NCBI GenBank assembly: GCA_947254645.1
Contig: CAMYDW010000007.1
Location: 6,339-70,338 of the forward strand
Length of the DNA stretch: 64,000 bases
Source of the DNA: an uncultured Peptococcaceae bacterium
GTDB taxonomy: Bacteria > Bacillota > Peptococcia > Peptococcales > Peptococcaceae
Direction of reading: 5' to 3'
The position numbers and the translations under genes are program-made. Below the pieces are notes generated by a model. It had not been told where the DNA came from and did not search any database. It saw nothing but the letters and a program-made list of their open reading frames with translations. Below are positions 60,140 through 64,000 of the stretch, in pieces (the stretch's first letter is position 1; the number at the start of each line of letters is the position of its first letter).

Positions 60140-61264
60140 TTTGTCCTGTTGTGCATAAGAGAGTTGTTTTGCCGCTTCTTGTTTGAGCCAGGCATTGATA
60201 AACTCATCAATATCGCCATCCATCACCGCTGTCACATTCCCTTTTTCGGAATTGGTGCGATGGTCTTTTACCATTGTGTATGGGTGGAATACATAAGAAC
60301 GAATTTGTGAGCCCCATCCTATTTCTTGTTGATCCCCATGCAAGCGTGCAATTTCTGCTTCTTGGGCTTTGATTTTTTCTTCGACTAAGCGAGAGGTCAG
60401 CATTTTCATAGCTGTTGCACGGTTTTGAATTTGTGAACGCTCATTTTGACACTGTACAACAATACCTGTTGGTAAATGAGTGATACGAACAGCAGATTCC
60501 GTTTTATTGACGTGCTGTCCACCAGCGCCACTGGCACGATAGGTATCGACCTTTAAGTCCTTGTCTTCGATATCGATGGTGGTATCATTTTCAACCTCAG
60601 GCATAACCTCTACTGCTGAGAAAGATGTATGACGACGGCCTGAAGAGTCAAAAGGAGAAATACGCACCATACGATGTACCCCTTTTTCACTTTTTAGGTA
60701 CCCATACGCATTTTCCCCACTTACTAGAATGGTCACGCTTTTAATCCCCGCTTCATCGCCATCCAGATAATCTAGCACCTCAACTTTATAGCCATGACGT
60801 TCTGCCCAACGCACATACATACGGTAAAGCATTTCTGTCCAATCTTGGCTCTCTGTGCCGCCTGCCCCTGGATGAATAGAGAGAATCGCATGATTGCTAT
60901 CATATTCTCCATTCATGATAGTTTCTAATTCAAAGGCATCTAAATCTTTGTTGACATCAGCCAAAGAACGGATAATGTCTTTTTCTATTTCAGGGTCACT
61001 ATCTTCTTTCGCCAACTCAAACATCACTTCTAAATCATCAATTTTTTCTTCTAATTCATGATAACGAACCACCTTACCTTCAAGGCGTTTCTTCTCTTGC
61101 ATAATTTCCTGACCTGCTTCTGGATTGTTCCAGAAATCTGGTGCGGCAATAATGGCATCTATTTCAGCGATACGTGCATTTCTTGAATCTAAATCCAAAG
61201 ATTCGCTTAAATCTTTGAGGGTTTTTTGCGCATCTTCGAATGCTTTATGCACTTCGTAATCCAT
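60137..61264 (-). CDS. prfB: Peptide chain release factor 2, no programmed frameshift
   Basis: 375 residues, one uninterrupted frame. RF2's codon-recognition SPF (RISPFDSSGRRH) and the catalytic GGQ (ASGAGGQHVNKTES) are intact. At the usual frameshift site (CTT-TGA in most bacteria) this gene reads TCTTTGGAT, so no internal stop. It terminates at UGA and UAA. Own promoter; follows secA after a terminator. The order secA-prfB is the standard Bacillota one. Confidence 0.97.
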   Translation of the reverse strand: MDYEVHKAFEDAQKTLKDLSESLDLDSRNARIAEIDAIIAAPDFWNNPEAGQEIMQEKKRLEGKVVRYHELEEKIDDLEVMFELAKEDSDPEIEKDIIRSLADVNKDLDAFELETIMNGEYDSNHAILSIHPGAGGTESQDWTEMLYRMYVRWAERHGYKVEVLDYLDGDEAGIKSVTILVSGENAYGYLKSEKGVHRMVRISPFDSSGRRHTSFSAVEVMPEVENDTTIDIEDKDLKVDTYRASGAGGQHVNKTESAVRITHLPTGIVVQCQNERSQIQNRATAMKMLTSRLVEEKIKAQEAEIARLHGDQQEIGWGSQIRSYVFHPYTMVKDHRTNSEKGNVTAVMDGDIDEFINAWLKQEAAKQLSYAQQDK

Positions 61265-61299
61265 TTTATCACTCCTCTATCATGCGTTGGTTCTTTCTT

Positions 61300-61327
61300 A
61301 TTATAAACGATGCATCTTATTTGTAAA
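61300..61327 (-). promoter_or_regulatory. prfB promoter
   Basis: Minus strand TTTACA (61322-61327), 16-bp spacer, TATAAT (61300-61305), just after the secA terminator. Confidence 0.7.
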
Positions 61328-61334
61328 TCCTCAA

Positions 61335-61371
61335 GAAAAAGACAAAGCTAAGTTTCCTTAGCTTTGTCTTT
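61335..61371 (-). terminator. secA terminator
   Basis: Stem AAGACAAAGCTAAG/CTTAGCTTTGTCTT (61339-61352 with 61357-61370), 7 bases after the secA stop, with a short T-run. Confidence 0.88.
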
Positions 61372-61377
61372 CTCAAA

Positions 61378-63912
61378 TTACGCATTTTTTCCACAGCAAT
61401 GTTTATATTTTTTGCCACTGCCACAAGGACATGGATCATTTCTGCCAACCTTATTTTCAATAACCTTTGGTTTTTTCTTTACAGGCTCTTCGTCCCCATG
61501 ACGTGCATTTAAAATATCAGTACGCTCTTCTACCTTGCTTTCTGCTTCAACTTCTTCTTGACGCTTGATGGTCACTGCATAAAGCATACGAATAGTGTCA
61601 TATTGAATGTTATAGGTCATTTCGTTAAACATACTGAAAGCTTCGTTTCTGTATTCATCAATTGGCTTATGTTGACCATAGGCACGAAGACCAATCCCTT
61701 GGCGCATTTGATCCATTGCATCAAGGTGATCCATCCAATTGGTATCCACATTACGCAATAAGATATTGCGTTCAAAATCATGGAAAATTTCGCTGCCAAT
61801 TTCTTCTTCTTTTGCTGTATAGCGCTTGCATGCTTTTTCTATCAATTCTTCACGCACTTCTTCGCCAGCCATATTGCCGAAATGAGTGGTATCAACACCC
61901 TCTGGAAAATTAAATACTTCTTGAGTGCGTTGTGTGAGAACATCTAAGTTCCAAGCCTCTGGGTAGATTTCCCCTTGTGCCGCTTCATCACAGTTTGCAT
62001 TGACCAAACGATCAATCATCGCCTCAATGCTTTCTGCCATGTTCTGACCCTCAAGGACTTGACGGCGTTGGTTGTAGATGATTTCACGTTGTTTATTCAT
62101 GACATCATCATATTCGAGGATGTTCTTACGTGCTTCAAAGTTACGGGATTCTACACGTTTTTGGGCATTTTCAATGGTTCGACTCACCATGCGATTTTCA
62201 ATTGGCATCTCATCATCCATGCCAACACGGTCCATGATCATTGGTAGGCTTTCGGCACCAAAGCGGCGCATCAAGTCATCCTCTAAAGAAATATAAAATT
62301 GGGTGTGACCAGGGTCTCCTTGACGACCACTACGACCACGCAACTGATTGTCAATACGACGTGCTTCATGACGTTCGGTACCAATGATGTATAAACCACC
62401 GAGGGCAGGTACTTCTTCGCCAAGAATAATGTCTGTCCCACGACCAGCCATATTGGTTGCAATAGTAACCGATTGTTTTTGACCCGCTTGGGCCACAATC
62501 GCTGCTTCTTGTTCATGATATTTAGCATTTAATACTTGATGTGGCACACCACGTTTTTTCAAAATATCACTAAGCTTTTCACTTTTTTCGATAGAAACAG
62601 TCCCAACAAGCACTGGTTGTCCGTTGGCAAAGAGGGTTTCAATTTTATCTGCAACAGCTTCAAACTTCCCATTTTCAGTACGGTAAATAATATCAGGTGC
62701 ATCCTCACGAATGACTGGTTTATTGGTCGGTACCATCACAACATCCATCCCATAAATGGAACGGAATTCATCTTCTTCTGTTTTAGCAGTCCCTGTCATA
62801 CCAGATAATTTTTTATACATACGGAAATAGTTTTGGAAGGTAATCGTCGCTAAAGTTTGGCTTTCCTTTTCAATTTGAACGCCTTCCTTGGCTTCAATCG
62901 CTTGGTGCAACCCTTCGCTATAACGACGACCATACATCAAACGTCCTGTAAATTCGTCTACAATGACCACTTCACCATTTTGAACAACATAATCACGATC
63001 ACGTTTCATCAACACTTGTGCTTTCAACGCTTGGTTCACGTGGTGTGCGTATTCCATATTGGCTTCATCGGTCAAATTGTCAATGCCAAGCATTTCTTCC
63101 ACACGATTGGAGCCTTCTGCTGTCAAAGCCACCGTTTTGAGTTTTTCGTCAAATGTATAATCTTCTTCTGCACGCAAACGACGTACCACTTGTACCATTG
63201 GGGTATAAAGGTCTTTTGCTTTCGCTACTGGACCAGAAATAATCAGCGGGGTACGTGCTTCATCAATGAGGATGGAGTCCACTTCATCGACGATGGCGTA
63301 GTGCAAAGGACGTTGTACCATATTTTCTAAATGCATGACCATATTATCACGCAAATAGTCAAAACCAAATTCATTATTGGTCCCATAGGTGATGTCACAG
63401 GCATAGGCAGCACGTCTTTCCTCATAATTCAGCCCATGTACAATCAGACCCACGCTCATCCCTAAAAAGTCATACAATGGGCGTAAAGTTTCAGCATCAC
63501 GTTGTGCCAAATAATCATTGACAGTAACAACATGAACCCCTTTGCCTTCTAATGCGTTGAGATAGACTGGGCAGGTTGCCACTAAGGTTTTACCTTCCCC
63601 AGTTTTCATCTCAGCAATGCGGCCTTCGTGAAGCACATGCCCACCCATGATTTGCACATCAAAATGACGCATGCCCAATACACGTGCGGAGGCTTCTCTT
63701 ACGACAGCGAAAGCTTCAGCTAAAATATCATTTAAGGTTTCACCCTTTGCCAAGCGTTCTTTGAAGGCAGGGGTTTTAGCTGCCAATTCTTCATCAGATA
63801 ATGCAGACAAAGTCTCACTAAAAGTATTTACTTCCGCAGCAAATTTTTCAAGTTTTTTTACATCTTTTTTGTTGTCATCTAATATTCTTTTTAAAAATGT
63901 ATCAATACCCAA
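61378..63912 (-). CDS. secA: Preprotein translocase ATPase SecA
   Basis: 844 residues. Walker A in MKTGEGKTLVA, DEVDSILIDEARTPL (Walker B and the conserved region), the second nucleotide domain with TNMAGRGTDI, and the C-terminal SEC-C zinc site CPCGSGKKYKHCC for SecB or ribosome contact. The motor for SecY (1737-2984). No ATG is at the N-terminus; a TTG at 63910-63912, 9 bases from AAGGG, gives the expected short start. Confidence 0.97.
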   Translation of the reverse strand: MGIDTFLKRILDDNKKDVKKLEKFAAEVNTFSETLSALSDEELAAKTPAFKERLAKGETLNDILAEAFAVVREASARVLGMRHFDVQIMGGHVLHEGRIAEMKTGEGKTLVATCPVYLNALEGKGVHVVTVNDYLAQRDAETLRPLYDFLGMSVGLIVHGLNYEERRAAYACDITYGTNNEFGFDYLRDNMVMHLENMVQRPLHYAIVDEVDSILIDEARTPLIISGPVAKAKDLYTPMVQVVRRLRAEEDYTFDEKLKTVALTAEGSNRVEEMLGIDNLTDEANMEYAHHVNQALKAQVLMKRDRDYVVQNGEVVIVDEFTGRLMYGRRYSEGLHQAIEAKEGVQIEKESQTLATITFQNYFRMYKKLSGMTGTAKTEEDEFRSIYGMDVVMVPTNKPVIREDAPDIIYRTENGKFEAVADKIETLFANGQPVLVGTVSIEKSEKLSDILKKRGVPHQVLNAKYHEQEAAIVAQAGQKQSVTIATNMAGRGTDIILGEEVPALGGLYIIGTERHEARRIDNQLRGRSGRQGDPGHTQFYISLEDDLMRRFGAESLPMIMDRVGMDDEMPIENRMVSRTIENAQKRVESRNFEARKNILEYDDVMNKQREIIYNQRRQVLEGQNMAESIEAMIDRLVNANCDEAAQGEIYPEAWNLDVLTQRTQEVFNFPEGVDTTHFGNMAGEEVREELIEKACKRYTAKEEEIGSEIFHDFERNILLRNVDTNWMDHLDAMDQMRQGIGLRAYGQHKPIDEYRNEAFSMFNEMTYNIQYDTIRMLYAVTIKRQEEVEAESKVEERTDILNARHGDEEPVKKKPKVIENKVGRNDPCPCGSGKKYKHCCGKNA

Positions 63913-63987
63913 ATGGAGTCACCCTTTTCTTTAATGTCATTCTAACTTATACAAAAATATAAATTTTAATAGCTTTCTAATTTAGAT

Positions 63988-63993
63988 ATTATA
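63988..63993 (-). promoter_or_regulatory. Possible secA -10 element
   Basis: TATAAT on the minus strand about 75 bases before the secA start. The -35 would lie outside the window, so this is only tentative. Confidence 0.35.
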
Positions 63994-64000
63994 TCATACC

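Noticed and set aside
1..64000. Mobile elements, CRISPR arrays or integrated prophage
   Set aside because: No transposase, integrase, direct-repeat array or unusual base composition block was seen in the window.

Overview
The window is a gene-dense stretch of a low-GC Bacillota chromosome. Almost every gene has a GGAGG-type Shine-Dalgarno sequence, promoters fit the sigma-A consensus, and the markers are typical of the phylum: CtsR-McsA-McsB-ClpC, HrcA/CIRCE, Veg, YmdB, MurJ and a zinc-type S14. Class III anaerobic ribonucleotide reductase, rubrerythrin, HemW, a lactate permease and MenG suggest an anaerobe that uses lactate and makes menaquinone. A Negativicutes (Veillonella-like) host is my best guess, but it is an inference that the sequence does not prove. 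I see no mobile element, prophage, CRISPR array or integrase.

Region 1 (1-12,180, minus strand) is the canonical S10-spc ribosomal protein cluster. It runs from rpsJ through secY, adk, map and infA to a cut rpmJ, behind one strong promoter and a structured leader. Region 2 (12,211-16,911) is the ctsR-mcsA-mcsB-clpC arginine-phosphorylation and protein-quality-control operon, with two oppositely oriented CtsR-like boxes in the gap shared with uvrC. Region 3 (16,996-21,846) holds uvrC, a small membrane protein, an unrecognised 129-residue protein, a YeiH-family transporter and rubrerythrin. Region 4 (21,955-28,321) contains veg behind two tandem near-perfect promoters, then the CIRCE-controlled hrcA-grpE-dnaK-dnaJ operon, preceded by hemW.

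Region 5 (28,383-38,710) contains lepA, murJ, a small membrane protein with glnN (type III glutamine synthetase), lactate permease, a metallophosphoesterase and a family 2 glycosyltransferase whose promoter is overlaid by a 21-bp inverted repeat. Region 6 (38,718-44,545) holds a large unknown membrane protein, nrdG, nrdD fused to a glutaredoxin-like domain, and an inositol-monophosphatase-like gene. Region 7 (44,614-50,068) has a YdbS/YdbT pair of bacterial PH-domain membrane proteins and an operon of DUF695-RraB protein, NrtR-like Nudix protein and nicotinate phosphoribosyltransferase.

Region 8 (50,146-56,203) has metG-tatD behind a leader with a terminator-like hairpin, a flavin disulfide reductase, a CPBP protease and a DUF1700-like membrane protein. 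Region 9 (56,350-63,993) has ymdB-menG, a separately promoted tRNA-like RNA, apt, ychF, prfB and secA.

Most of the window is housekeeping. The item most worth a second look is the tRNA-like RNA at 58,063-58,190. It has a consensus-like promoter, its own terminator and the conserved tRNA core bases. It also has a 6-base anticodon loop (GUG), tandem G.A mismatches in the acceptor stem and no encoded CCA. Other leads are the NrdD-glutaredoxin fusion with NrdR-like boxes, the palindromes at the glycosyltransferase and YeiH promoters, the metG leader hairpin and the probable NrtR-NAD operon with a DUF695-RraB partner.
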